Positions 11,782 through 22,928 of a DNA stretch of 64,000 bases are shown one piece after another. The stretch is from contig OX352774.1 of the NCBI GenBank assembly GCA_947095535.1, positions 114,021,996-114,085,995 on the forward strand, written 5' to 3'. The translations under genes were made by a program, and so were the position numbers. The notes below the pieces were generated by a model, which made no database searches, was not told where the DNA came from, and saw nothing but the letters and a program-made list of their open reading frames with translations. Within the stretch, counting starts at the first letter, position 1; every line of letters begins with the position of its first letter. This DNA comes from Poecilobothrus nobilitatus. Lineage: Eukaryota > Arthropoda > Insecta > Diptera > Dolichopodidae.

Positions 11782-12031
11782 TAGCGTTTCCGAACTAATA
11801 GCACTTTACACTAAATACTAGCTAATTGCACTTAAGTAATCCCGAACTCTGAAAATTTTTTTAATGCATTCCAAAATTTCACACCAATGTAATTAGCTGA
11901 TCGCACTTTGTTACTTGTCAACATTTTAGTGTACTTTCGACTATACGTTAGATATTCGCAATAGAAGAGTAACACAAGTGATAAAAGAAGTGTCAAGTAT
12001 CAAGAGCCAATGCGATAGCTTCGGAAACGCC
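11782..12031. mobile_element. Probable MITE with TTAA target sites
   Basis: GCGTTTCCGAA at 11784-11794 is exactly inverted at 12020-12030. The similarity continues inward with gaps (ctaatagcac against gctatcgcat). TTAA occurs just outside both ends (11778-11781 and 12032-12035), as expected for a TTAA-specific DNA transposon. The roughly 250-bp interior is non-coding, so it would be non-autonomous. The left end has one extra base before the shared core. The TIR does not show a textbook piggyBac start, so the superfamily is open. Confidence 0.5.
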
Positions 12032-12035
12032 TTAA

Positions 12036-13200
12036 GTAAAAAAAATTTGAAAAGAAGAATTAATAATTTATAATATTTTTTTATTTAACAAAGTTCAATA
12101 AAAACAAAGTATTATATGATTTTCTTCATTTTTCTTACTTTTTTTGTTTAAAATAAGCCTTTACTGTTCAGAAAACATATGAACTTTAGTGTTAAATTTA
12201 CGAATTATATAGCTTTAGAACTGTATGATAGCTACTTCTATTGAGTTAAAGGATAAAATAAACTGTATATTATAATTTTAATTTTCTTATTTTATACATT
12301 TTCTTTACTAAATGGTAATCATCTTGTAGTTAATTAATGGTTCACATTAAGTAAATGAAGGTAACTTGTAAATTGTAAGTTAAAAAATTGAATTACAATA
12401 GAAGTCAATTTTAATAAGTTTTTACTTCTAAGAAAAAATTTGGAAGAAAAAGTAGAACTATATTATATCCAATTTTTTAATATTAGAAGGAAAATTATTA
12501 TTATTTGAATAAAACTTAAGATCTTTCATGTATTACAAAATTTAAAATGTAATAGTGGTAAAGAATCACTTAAATCTGCAAAAAAAAAAAATTACTTTTC
12601 ATAATTCAATCATTTAACAATGAGATTTTAAATATTGGTTTAATTTCTAATTGGACATCAAAATATACCTTCAAATGCTTCCAAAATATACCTTCAAATT
12701 TAAACTATATTCTAAATTTACGAAATCCCACTTCCAGAATTTCATTGTTGCATCCCGATCTCTAAAACTCAACTGTATATTGACATTAAACATCCAACCC
12801 AAAAGTCCCACTTTCATGGGTCTGATTTTAATTAGTGAAAGCCCAACTTTACCCGGAGAAACAACGTGAAGTTCCTTTGGGTGGCTGTCAATTAATACTC
12901 CACCAACCCTCATATAAAAACAACAAATATATATTATATAGTACTATTATTACCAAAATAAAAGAAACGAGACCAAAAAGAACCTTAGAAATTTTCATAC
13001 AGAATATTATTTTGGAAAATATGAACTTTAAAAATAGGCCAGAATATAAATGCAAATGATACACAATTTAACATATTCTGTAAGAAACTTTTTAAATTGG
13101 TTGATATATTAAATAATATAATAAATTGTTATTAATTTATGGCTTATATTTTGTTTCATTCATATTACGGAAGCCTTATTTGAGTAATATTTTCTTTTAT
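12036..13200. other. Unassigned AT-rich DNA
   Basis: No gene is recognised. A 12640-12915 sub-stretch is less AT-rich and has an 80-codon minus-strand frame (12671-12913, beginning MRVGGVLIDSH). It contains a 16-bp tandem duplication, aaatataccttcaaat, near 12660-12700, and several scattered AAGTGGGACTTT-like motifs. I do not recognise a protein family in it. Confidence 0.5.
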
Positions 13201-13201
13201 A

Positions 13202-13820
13202 GTACGTTCACAAACACTTGATTTTGAGAAATCGAGATGATTTCGAAAATTAAGTTGATTTCGTTCTTTTTTTTTTTCTTGATTTCCCATACATTTTTCA
13301 AAAATTTATCTGTCAAAGAAAATCATCTCAAAATCACGTTGTTCGTCCATGAATTTTCGATATTTTTTTTTCGATTTTAGATTATTTTAAAAAAATTTTC
13401 ATAACCCTTGCTTTTTTGCTTTTTTGAATTTATTGTCAAAAATCAAAACAAAAATTTTGTTGATAGCAGCAGATTTAAAAAGGAAATATTTTCTATTGTG
13501 AGGACGGAAAAATAAAAATGGGAAAAAGATATAAAAAAAAATTTAATTGGAATGAGAATTCCATTAAATTGTTAATTTCCAAATCTATTTTAAATTTTTT
13601 CAAATATTATTTTATTTATTTACTTTTAACAATAACTTAACTTTAACAATAACTTTTAACTTTTTATTTATATTTTAATTTTTTATTTACTTGAAACAAT
13701 AATATAAACAAAAATATGTCAAATTACATTCTTGATTTTCAAAAACGGTTTGTGAACGCTTGACATTTTACTTGATTTTGTATATGATAATCAACTCGAT
13801 TTCGGAGTTTGTGAACATAC
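13202..13820. mobile_element. TIR element (MITE), TA target site
   Basis: The left end is GTACGTTCACAAAC (13202-13215). The right end reads, inverted, GTATGTTCACAAAC (13807-13820). TA lies immediately outside both ends (13200-13201 and 13821-13822). A second inverted pair lies inside: GAAATCGAGATGAT near 13228 against the inverse of ATCAACTCGATTTCG near 13789. A further copy of the terminal motif lies at 13747-13757. The 619-bp interior has no coding capacity. TA target sites suggest a Tc1/mariner-type source, which is inferred from the site only. Confidence 0.65.
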
Positions 13821-13911
13821 TATTAAATAGAAATGATATATTAAAATTTTAGTCAGATTACTAACATTTATATTGTTTTATGTATAATATATCTACTCGA
13901 GTCTTACCGTT

Positions 13912-14731
13912 TTTAGTACATTTCCAAAAAAATTTTGGAAAAATGTTTCTATTAGTTTTATTCTGTCCATCCGTCCGTCTGTTTACAAAATTTCTACACC
14001 GTTAAAAATAGAGAAAAAGAATGGGTTGGTCTCATAAAAAAATTAATATTGTATAGAACAACTTTTTCATGTCCATCCATTACGGAGCTACAGCCCCTCC
14101 AACTTTAAAAAAGCTCTATTTTTAAAGGCCATAAAATATATCATGTTTTACTTAATATTTTTTTCAATCTGAAAACGCCATTCCACAGGAATTTTTTTTT
14201 TACCTTTATAAATCAATATCAAAATTATAAAAATTTTTTAATTTTATTATTTTAAATTTGCCGTTATGTGAAACCTAAATTTTGCATGATTTTTCTATCT
14301 TCATAACTCCGGTATGCTTTTAGATAGGATCTTGAAATTTTGAGGTAAGAAAGAACTTTTAGAATTAGTGTAAGTTTCCTCACAAAAATTTTTTTGTGTC
14401 ACCTCCTGTTTAAGAGCTATTAGGGCTCAAAAAATTGAAAATTTGCTTTTTTTACACTTGTAACTTAGGCATCTGTACAAAATTTTTCTTTGTCAAGACA
14501 AAAAAATTAAAGCTTTAGTAGTATATTTTTATGAATGTTAACGATTTTTCTTAGTTATATAGGGTTCTGGATTTACAGTCCTTCAAAATTGCCAAAAATT
14601 CCTATTTTCATATTTTTTTCTTATTTTATGAAATTTTCAAATTTTGGTGCAGAGTTACAATTGTAAACAGTTCGTATTGTCCTTTAAAAATGTCGGCTTT
14701 TAAAAAGCGTTGATTTACATTCTACTTTGTT
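13912..14731 (+). repeat. Family-A repeat, copy 2, short form
   Basis: The head palindrome (tagtacatttccaaaa and ttttggaaaaatg), a reduced CCGT tract, tctacaccgttaaaa, cattacggagctac, one taccgttatgtg-like module (near 14260) and the terminus gatttacattctactttgtt are all present in order. It has only one internal module, against two in the copies at 4.3 and 21 kb. It is non-coding. Confidence 0.75.
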
Positions 14732-16650
14732 TCAGTTATAGTTTTAAACATATTTTACTACTAAATCAAATTTAAAACCAATTTTTAAAAGAATTTTAGT
14801 TTCAATAAAATGATTTTTTTATTTTATCAAAGAGAAAAATTGATTAAAAAAATTTTATTTCGAAAATATTTTATATATTGTTTTAAAATAAAAGAAAATT
14901 TTTACTCACTTGTTAAATAACAGAATATTGTTATATATGTAATCATCTTGATGGCATTCGTTTTCCTTTTTGTTCCTTTTATGTAATATGTATTTTATTT
15001 TAAAAAAAAAACAATATCCTTTAAATGTTCTTGGCTGTATATATATATATATAAATTTATTCCTATACGATTTAAAATGCTTATTTAAATACACCTATTC
15101 TAGTTCAAATATATAATGTTTATATTAAAATTAATAATATACATTTATTATAATTTAAATGGATATAATAATAACACTAATAATACAATAATGTAAAGAA
15201 ATATTAATATATACTTATTATGTAATAAATTGTTTCCTTTTTTATTTATTTTTTTTTTTTTTTGTAATAGATATAATTTTAAAATTTAAAGTTCCATTTT
15301 ATAATATTAATTTCTTATTATTATGACATAATTTTATATAATTTAATAGGTATGTTCTCTTTCTTTAAATTTAAATAAAATTAAAACTTATAAATGAAAA
15401 TTAAATATTTAAAATTTTTTATTTTTAATTTAAAATTAAGGATTTAATAAATATTAATACATTTCAGTTGAAAGTATAAAATAAATTAATAAATCAGGAA
15501 AAAAAAACTTTAACTTTATTAAATAACCCATTATCGCACTAATTTAAAAGTATAACATAACCTCTAAATAGAATAGAAAATAACATTAAAACCCTTTAAG
15601 CGTAATAAAACAACCAAAAACACTGTTCTGTAAAAGTGAATAAAAATTCTGTTTTCGTTATAGTTATATATCACATATAAATTAGTTTTTAAATAAAAAA
15701 CCGTTATCTAACTTAAATTTATTTTACTGTTATTTTATTGTTTATTTTATCGCTATTTTTCTTTTTTTTTTGTGTTAAATAACGCTTGGGTATTTTTTTT
15801 TTTTTTTGTTTATAAATTATATTAATTAATTTTATTAATTTTTTATTAATTATTTCGGTATTCACAAAAAAAAATTATTAAATCATTTAAATATAATTAA
15901 TAATATTATTAATATTTTATTAGTTCTAATTATTTTTAGTTTTGTTTCACTATTAAAGTTCAAAGATAAAAGTTAATTTTTTTTTTTTTTTTGAAGGAAA
16001 ATCAAACTATAAACATAATTTTTTTTTTTATCCTTTAATTTACTTTTGATTGCGCAAGATGGAATTTATTTTTAATTATTTGAATGATTTTTTATATTCA
16101 ACCTGTAAAAGAGACAAAAACAAAAAAAAAAAACGTTATATTAATAATTATACTATTATTATTACTATTAAAAATACAAAAAAAAAAATAAGAAAAAATA
16201 AAAAACTAATATAATTAAAATTATTATTAATTATTAAAATTAATTATATGTTTCATTAATTTTTATTTTTTTTCCATTATATATAAATTATTGAAATAAT
16301 AATTAGAAATATTAAATAAATTACAACTAAAAAAAAAAACAACAAGATATAATTAAGTAATTATTGTATTGTATTGTTTTTTAATAATTTATTTAATTGT
16401 TTTTTTTTTTTTTTTTGTGTTTTTTAGTTTTTTATGTTTTTAAGATATTAATATTTTATGTTTAATATTAATTTTTTACGTACAACATGGGAAATTAGTT
16501 TATTATGTTTTTTTATATACCTTAATTAAAATGATTAAAACACATACAAAGGTTATCTACCTATAAATTATATTATGTACACCTACCTTGTTTCATTTGT
16601 AGCCGAATATTTTTAAATTTATACATAGGTTTTTTAGAATATTGAAATTT
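14732..16650. other. Very AT-rich non-coding DNA
   Basis: No gene is visible. There are repeated poly(T) runs (15246-15263, 15788-15808, 15978-15993, 16400-16417), a (TA)n tract at about 15037-15053 and many TTAAT-type motifs. The sequence looks like long decayed simple sequence. Confidence 0.65.
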
Positions 16651-16654
16651 CGAA

Positions 16655-16965
16655 GCTTAACTTCAAATAAATAAATAATAGAATGAGAAGTTCGTAAAGG
16701 AACTGAAAGAGCTTGAAATCCGAAAGGGTTTTAATAGGCTTAAAATCAAAACTATTGACTTCGGATAAATGAAAAAGAGTATCAGAGAAAATTCCCGAAG
16801 AGCTTTGGACTGAAAAGGCTTTAAATCCGAAACTTGACTTCAAATAAATCAAAAATAGAATTAGAAGTTCCTGAAGGATCTGAACGATCTTGAAATCCAA
16901 AAAGGCTTGAATGGCTTAAAAAATGAAACTAGACTTCAAATAAATGAAAAATTAAACAAAAAGTT
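16655..16965 (+). repeat. Decayed minisatellite, unit about 75-100 bp
   Basis: The motif gacttcaaataaatgaaaaa recurs at about 16656, 16758, 16834 and 16931. Between copies is a shared stretch of the type gaagttcctgaagg-ctgaa-gcttgaaatccgaaaaggctt. The unequal spacing (about 102, 76 and 97 bp) points to internal deletions. The minus-strand 88-codon frame across it is internally repetitive for this reason and is not a gene. Confidence 0.65.
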
Positions 16966-16994
16966 TCACAGTATATGATTTGAAGATGATTTTT

Positions 16995-17060
16995 TACAAC
17001 AGATATTCTGAAAAAACGAAATTTTTTACAGCAGATATTCCGAAAAACAGAAAAAGCATC
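16995..17060 (+). repeat. Short tandem pair, unit about 32 bp
   Basis: Two adjacent units read ttttttacaacagatattctgaaaaa and ttttttacagcagatattccgaaaaa. A third, partial one may be 'ttttacaacagtaaatactg' near 17097. Confidence 0.6.
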
Positions 17061-17360
17061 ATTATCAATTTTATGCTAATGATACAACAGAAATATTTTA
17101 CAACAGTAAATACTGCAGGTAATTAAGTTATTGCAATAACCTTCTGGTACCTTTCTGGTAATATGTGACATTTATTGTAATGTTAAAGGCTTCCTTTTCC
17201 CGCTAAAGTTTTTGATATTTATACTAATGTTAAAGAGAAATGAAAAATAAGTTCTAATTATCATCTCTTGTAAAATGTACATATAAAAATATTGAATTGA
17301 ACACAATATACGTCAATAATTAATTACATTGAGAAAAAAAAAACTTTTATTAATTTTTTT

Positions 17361-17510
17361 TCGGTAAATACGGCACTATGTCATAAGATAAAAAAACATA
17401 AGTACGATAACAAAAATGACAAATTCTGTATTTTTTTTTCGTTTTTATGTCATTTTTGGTTTTTTTACTTATAACTTTTGATCTTATGACATAACACCGA
17501 AAAATACCGA
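17361..17510. mobile_element. Foldback (long palindromic) element, about 150 bp
   Basis: TATGTCATAAGAT at 17377-17389 pairs with ATCTTATGACATA at 17481-17493. An inner pair, AAAAATGACA at 17412-17421 and TGTCATTTTT at 17448-17457, has the same centre of symmetry (about 17435). The outer ends (tcggtaaata and aaaataccga) pair as well. The whole stretch could thus form one imperfect hairpin with a small T-rich loop. This suggests a foldback MITE. A TAATTT-like motif occurs on both sides but its placement is not exact enough to call a target duplication. Confidence 0.6.
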
Positions 17511-19069
17511 CCTAATTTATTATTAAAAAAATTATTCTTTGCATGACCTTATCTGAAAACAAATAATTCTAAAACGAAAAATATTTTGAAAAAAATCTTA
17601 AAAGTCAAAACTCTTAAGTTCTCAAAAAGACATAAGTTCTCAAAATGGATTTGTTACGGTTTTTAAAAAAAATAGTGGCGGGAGTCAGAGGAATTTCATG
17701 CCATTAAAATTTATTTCACAGATTTCACTCGTCAAGATTTTAATGTCTAAAAAATTCACTATTTGATAAAAGTTTAATTATAATTATTTTATTACATGCC
17801 AGAATTATAGTATAAAGAAAAGCCAACCAAAAGAAAAACCGTTTAATTCAAAATTTGAGGTTTAGTAGTTTGTATAAGAATTTTTAAATTTAAAATTTTT
17901 AAAATTAACATTTGGGATTTCATGGTAGATCCATCTAAGTTATAAGTTAAAAATAGACTCATTATGATTAAAGTTATATTTTTGTTTATTTTAATGTTAT
18001 ATCATTTTTGATATCTCTTATAAGAATATTGGACTATCTTTTTTTATATATCAAGTTCCATAAAAACTATCAAAGTTGCACAAATTCTTTGCTGACACTG
18101 ATCTTGAACCTACTACATATTTAATTATTGAACCCAATAGCTTAATCAAAAAGTAACATAAAATGTTTAATAGATGTAGATAATAACATTAAAAATAAAA
18201 ACAGGTAACTCAATTTCCTCCCATTCGATCTAGACTATTTTATAATGTCATAGAAGGATTATTAAAAAATTCCAATTTATGTTGGAATGTTTTGCTAAAA
18301 ATTTAGTTGTTTTAATAAAATTTATTAAAATATATAATTAATGTTAAAAAATTTCTAAGGAATATAATAATTAATGGCAAAAGGATAAAAAAAAAGTCTA
18401 GCCATTAAACTTTAATTATTAAATATCTTTTAATTAAATTAAATATTGATTTAAATTTTTTAAACAAATATTTTCTTATTATTTTGAGAAGTTTTTCTTT
18501 TATTAATTTCTAAATAAGAATACAATAGATATTTTATTTCTTAAATAAACAGAAAATTAAAATATACAAAATAAACAAATTTTCTAATTTTTTTAGTGTT
18601 TCATTTTATATAGGGTAGTTCTCACAATTAAAGTTCATATTATTGTGCATAAATAATTTTATATAAAATTCAAATCAAACTAAAGCGATTGCAGCATTAG
18701 AATAATTTGAGATAAAGTTAAAAAATTGGCTTCAATTATATTTATTAGTAAGAAGTTTAGAAGTTAAATTAGTGTGGTTGAAAAAAAGGAAGATATTTGA
18801 CTCAAAAATTATTTTTATTCAAATTACCTCAAAAGCTGTTCCAAAAACTTAACTTAAAAATAACTGATAACTTAAAAATAACGCAGCTAAGCAATTTGAA
18901 CTCTTAAACATATCACGTCATTAATCTGACCACATTCTTCTTTAAAATATCCAAGGTATTTGGACAATTTGGATAAGTTGCAAATGACAACAAAAACAGT
19001 TTAGAATATTGTGACTTGCATAAAAATTTGTAAATTTTCTTAGAATTCCATACGTAAGAAAAAATTCAT
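17511..19069. other. AT-rich non-coding DNA
   Basis: I see no gene, element ends or repeat family in this interval. Confidence 0.55.
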
Positions 19070-19312
19070 GAAAAATAAAGGGACACTTTCGTCAATAACT
19101 TTTAACACTTTTTCCAACTTTGAGGAGCTGTAGCTCCGTAATTGGCTGCACTACATAAAAAAATTCGGTTTTTCAACAACATCAATTTGTATAATATATG
19201 TATATATATATATCAATGGTTAAAATAATACCATCTCGCACTGTGTACACGTTTTGTAAACAGATAGACGGATGGGCAGTCAAAGTGAAACTAAAAATGT
19301 GCTAAAAACAAC
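19070..19312 (-). repeat. Family-A repeat head, minus strand
   Basis: The blocks run inverted relative to the plus-strand copies: aactttgaggagctgtagctccgtaat, a decayed tctcgcactgtgtacacgttttgtaaacag, gacggatgg, agtgaaacta and aatgtgctaaaaa. Only the first 240 bp of the family are left. A (TA)n tract near 19195-19212 interrupts it. Confidence 0.6.
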
Positions 19313-20585
19313 AGAACCATAAATTAAAAGTGAAAACCCCAGTCATCCCGTAATCGGTATCAAAATGTTTGCAATATCAATGGTATAATTAATATTTTAT
19401 AAGTAGAAATACATATCTATAGACATAATAATGAGTAGATACAAATGTTAAATCTACTAAATCTTTTAGCTTAAATTGCAAATTAAATACTTATAGAATA
19501 TATTTAAATGTGAATTAAAATTATTTTATCTTAGAGATATTATTTTTAATCTTAAAAATTATTTTTAATATTATTTAAAAAGTCAAATCATTTGCCTTCA
19601 AGTATAACAGATAACCATTGATATATTTTTATTGTTCTTGCAGAAGTCAGGATTGCCATTAAACTTAAATTCTTGAGATTTAAAAAAAAAAAATGGTATT
19701 TTTAAAAGGGAGATTTTGTTAGACTACCAAAAAACTGTAGTACAATATTATATTATTATTTTATTTTTAATTATATTAAAAAAATGATTATAATGCCAGT
19801 TAAAATAACAGGAACAATAAAAGTAATTGACCTAGTTTTTGACGTCATGTAGGTCGTAATATGAATTGTAAAATGTTGGTATAAAAAATTTTCAGAGCAA
19901 TATGAGATACAGTATAACAGTTATAGTCAACTTATAAGAAACACAAAAAACAAATCAAATTTTGGAAGAAATAAAAAAAGTATATTATAAACTTTTTAAC
20001 AAAAATCTTCAATTAAAAGAAATCGTACCTTGAAACCATTTTTGTTTCGATCTCCTTCTACCATATAATATTAGTAATATGATATTAGAAAAAATTTGAA
20101 AATATCATAAATTGATATACACTTGCTTAGAATATAGAAATTATGGGAATTTTCTGCCACTTAATATTTTTGGGAGATAATTACGATAGGTATACCTATT
20201 AAAAATAAAGATCTTAATTGCTATTTTCCATTAGTGTCCTTAATTTTATTAAACAAAATAATATATCCTTGTATTTCTTATTAGGTGGCCGTGACTATAA
20301 TAACATAATATAGATTTTAATTATATTTATTTTAATTTTTCAAAATTTAATTAAATTTATGTTTTTATACAAAAAGTTCAAATTATATAAAATAGAAAAT
20401 ATATTCATGAGTTGCATTATAAAATTGCTAAAAATTATTTAGGCTTACCTCAAATATTTTATAAATTCATAGCAAAATTTAATTATTTTATCAACTGGTT
20501 CGAACTATTTTTCCGATAATAATATGATACATTATGCAGTGGTTTTTAATGGGTAATGAAAAATATATAAAATAATTTTTATTTT
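19313..20585. other. AT-rich non-coding DNA
   Basis: No gene or recognised repeat is visible. Confidence 0.55.
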
Positions 20586-20589
20586 AAAT

Positions 20590-20665
20590 TAAATCTACTT
20601 ATTAGTTTCACTTTTCGACCGGTCATTCGTCTGTCTTTGTACCGTTATAGAAGAAGCCTTTAATT
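20590..20665 (+). repeat. Family-A head fragment (decayed)
   Basis: The blocks cttattagtttcactttt, attcgtctgtctt and accgttatagaag correspond to the start of family A. The rest is unrecognisable. Confidence 0.35.
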
Positions 20666-21035
20666 AAGTCATTGAAAATATCTGATTAAAAAATGAAATA
20701 TGTTGAAATTTTTCTAAAGTACCTTTACGCATGTTGTGTACTCAAATGATGGTAATATGAATTTAAAGTTTTACTAAGTATTTTTTCAATTATTACGCAA
20801 AGAATTTTGATATCTCTAGAATTTACTCATTCACTTCAACCTCCTCTCAAATAACTTCATCGTACCAATAGAAGCGCTACAATTGCTCATTCCTACTATG
20901 TAAAACTACTTAGGTACTAGATAATATAGGATAGGGTACTAGATAATAAACTACTAATTCTGTACTAGATAATATATGAGTTCGTTTGTTATTAGAACTA
21001 AAAACTTTTACCATTCAATGAATTCGATTGACAAT
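20666..21035. other. Unassigned DNA with a three-fold short repeat
   Basis: The motif tactagataata occurs three times between about 20914 and 20975. Otherwise nothing is recognised. Confidence 0.4.
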
Positions 21036-22350
21036 TTTTAGCATATTTCTAAAAAAAATTTGAAAAAATATGCCTATTAGTTTCACTCTGTCCGTCCGTT
21101 TGTCTGTTTACAAAACCTCTACACCGTTAAAGATAAAGAAAAAATATTTTAACCACAGAGTACGACTGATAAAAATATTTATTTTGTCGAACAACTTTTT
21201 CATGAAGCCCCATCCATTACGGAGCTGGAGCCCCCCAACTTTGAACCATATTTCTAAATGCTTATGTCTCATGCTTCTTAACATTTTTTCGACAGAAATT
21301 GTCGAATGGCGTTGTCAGATTGAAAAAATGTTAAGAAGCATGAGTCATACGGATTTGGAAATATGGCTTTTTCAAAGTTAAAACTTCTGTAAATCAATAT
21401 CAAAATTACACATTTTTTTAAAACTAAGTATTGAAATTTACCGTTATGTGAAACGCTGTTACATAGAGACTTGAAATTTTGAGGTAAGAAGGACCTTTTA
21501 GAATTAGTATATGTTTCTTCAGAAATTTTTTTTGGATCATCCCCTGTTTTTGTGCTATTAGGGTTCAAAATATGAAAATTTTGTGCACATATGTGTACAT
21601 ATATGTGAAAACACCTGTGTATATGAAAACACCTGTGTACATATTTTTCACATAAAAATTAAAACTTCAGTAGTATATTTTTACGTGTATTAACGGTTTC
21701 TTTTAGTTTTATAGGACTCCAGAATTATTGTCTTTCAAAATTGCAAAAAAGCTCCATTTTCAGATATACATATCTCAAGCTCTGCGTAATAATTTTACAA
21801 TCTAAACCACTATAAGACCGGAAATTTTCTTATCTCTATAAAATAATATCAGAATGATGCAATATTTTGTAATTTACTATTTAAATTTACCGTTATGTGA
21901 AAACAAAATTTTGCATGATATTTTTTTTTTTCATAACTCCGGCACGCTTCAAGATAGAACCTTGAAATTGTGAGACAAGAAAAAACTTTTATAATTAATA
22001 TAATTTCCTACAGAATTATTTTTTTGTGCCACCCTCTGCTTAAAAGCTATTAGGGCTCACAAATTTAAAATTAGCTTTTTTTAGACACCTACAACTTTAG
22101 TATCTGTACAAATTTTTGTTCGGCAAGGCATACAAATCAAAGCTCCAGTAATATGTTTCTATCTGTGTTAACGGTTTTTCTTAGTTATATAGGATTCTGG
22201 ATTTACAGCAGCTCAAAATTTTAAAAAAGTCCTTTTTTCACATTTTTTCTTTGTCAAATTTTTGATGCAAGTCACAATTCTCAAACAGTTTGTGTTATCT
22301 TTTGCAAATGTGCGCTTTTAAAAACCCTTGGTTTACATTCCGCTTTGTTT
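21036..22350 (+). repeat. Family-A repeat, copy 3, long form with inverted duplication
   Basis: The block order matches copy 1: head palindrome (degraded), tcactctgtccgtccg, ctacaccgttaaag, cattacggagct, two taccgttatgtg modules (21439 and 21888, period 449 bp) and the terminus gtttacattccgctttgtt. It has an internal inverted duplication at 21237-21379 (separate entry). The 103-codon plus-strand and 96-codon minus-strand frames inside are incidental. Confidence 0.8.
21237..21379. repeat. Inverted duplication within a family-A copy
   Basis: CATGCTTCTTAACATTTTTT (about 21270-21289) is exactly inverted at about 21323-21342. The pairing extends outward, with a few mismatches, through atatttctaaatg to aactttgaa at 21237 and to tcaaagtt at 21379. 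Arms of about 55 bp surround a 30-base loop, which itself contains gacagaaattgtc. Other family-A copies have the block only once, so this copy gained an inverted second half, as expected from template switching. Confidence 0.8.
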
Positions 22351-22738
22351 TATTTATCCCAACTCTCCTTTATCCGCATTTTTCCTAATCTTATCCTATC
22401 CGATGTAGTCACAAGTCACAACTACTCTAATACAAAATAACTTATTCCTACATTATGATTTATGAATACAAAAGGACAGCCTATATAATATTATAATGGT
22501 AGCGTTTCATTAAATTTTTAAAATTTTTTTATTTTAACATTTTGAAGCTCATCCATCTACTATAATTAATCAGCAATTCATTGACAGAGGATACGTAACT
22601 AATGTGAAGGCATTGGTGTAATACTAGCTTTCTAACTTACTTACGCTGCTTGTTTATTTATATTGCATAGAATCTTTTGATTCGACAAAGAATTTATAAT
22701 CATTATTTAAATCTTCTTAATGTTAAAATTAATTTGAA
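22351..22738. other. Unassigned AT-rich DNA
   Basis: No gene or repeat is recognised between family-A copy 3 and SINE copy 1. Confidence 0.5.
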
Positions 22739-22928
22739 GGGGCCTCGGTGGCGTAATGAGTAACATCGTATAAACGTTGTGAACACCGAGGGAGTGTGGG
22801 TTCGAATTCCACACACGTCGTAAGAATTATTTTCCCTTACGACATTTACAGCCACGCTTGAACAGGAAAGGCTGTGTAATTTCCTGTCCACATTTATGAA
22901 AGGAAGACACAGAGAAATGCATTAAAAA
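22739..22928 (+). mobile_element. tRNA-derived SINE, copy 1
   Basis: The head starts ggggcctcggtggcg. It has an A-box-like TGGCGTAATGAGTAAC (22749-22764) and a B box GGTTCGAATTCC (22799-22810), the internal RNA polymerase III promoter of tRNA-type SINEs. The body contains cgtcgtaagaatt and cttacgaca, which can form a stem, then gccacgcttgaacaggaaagg, tttcctgtcca and the tail gcattaaaaagaaaaaaa. Five clear copies lie in this window. Flanking AAAATTAATTT-like motifs are similar but not identical, so the target duplication is uncertain. The ORF on the minus strand is a shadow. Confidence 0.85.

Noticed and set aside
21070..21568. 103-codon plus and 96-codon minus frames
   Set aside because: Inside family-A copy 3, partly across its inverted duplication. 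Not preserved in other family-A copies.
22739..22815. Functional tRNA gene
   Set aside because: A-box- and B-box-like sequences are present but no cloverleaf closes, and the sequence continues into a SINE body shared by five copies.
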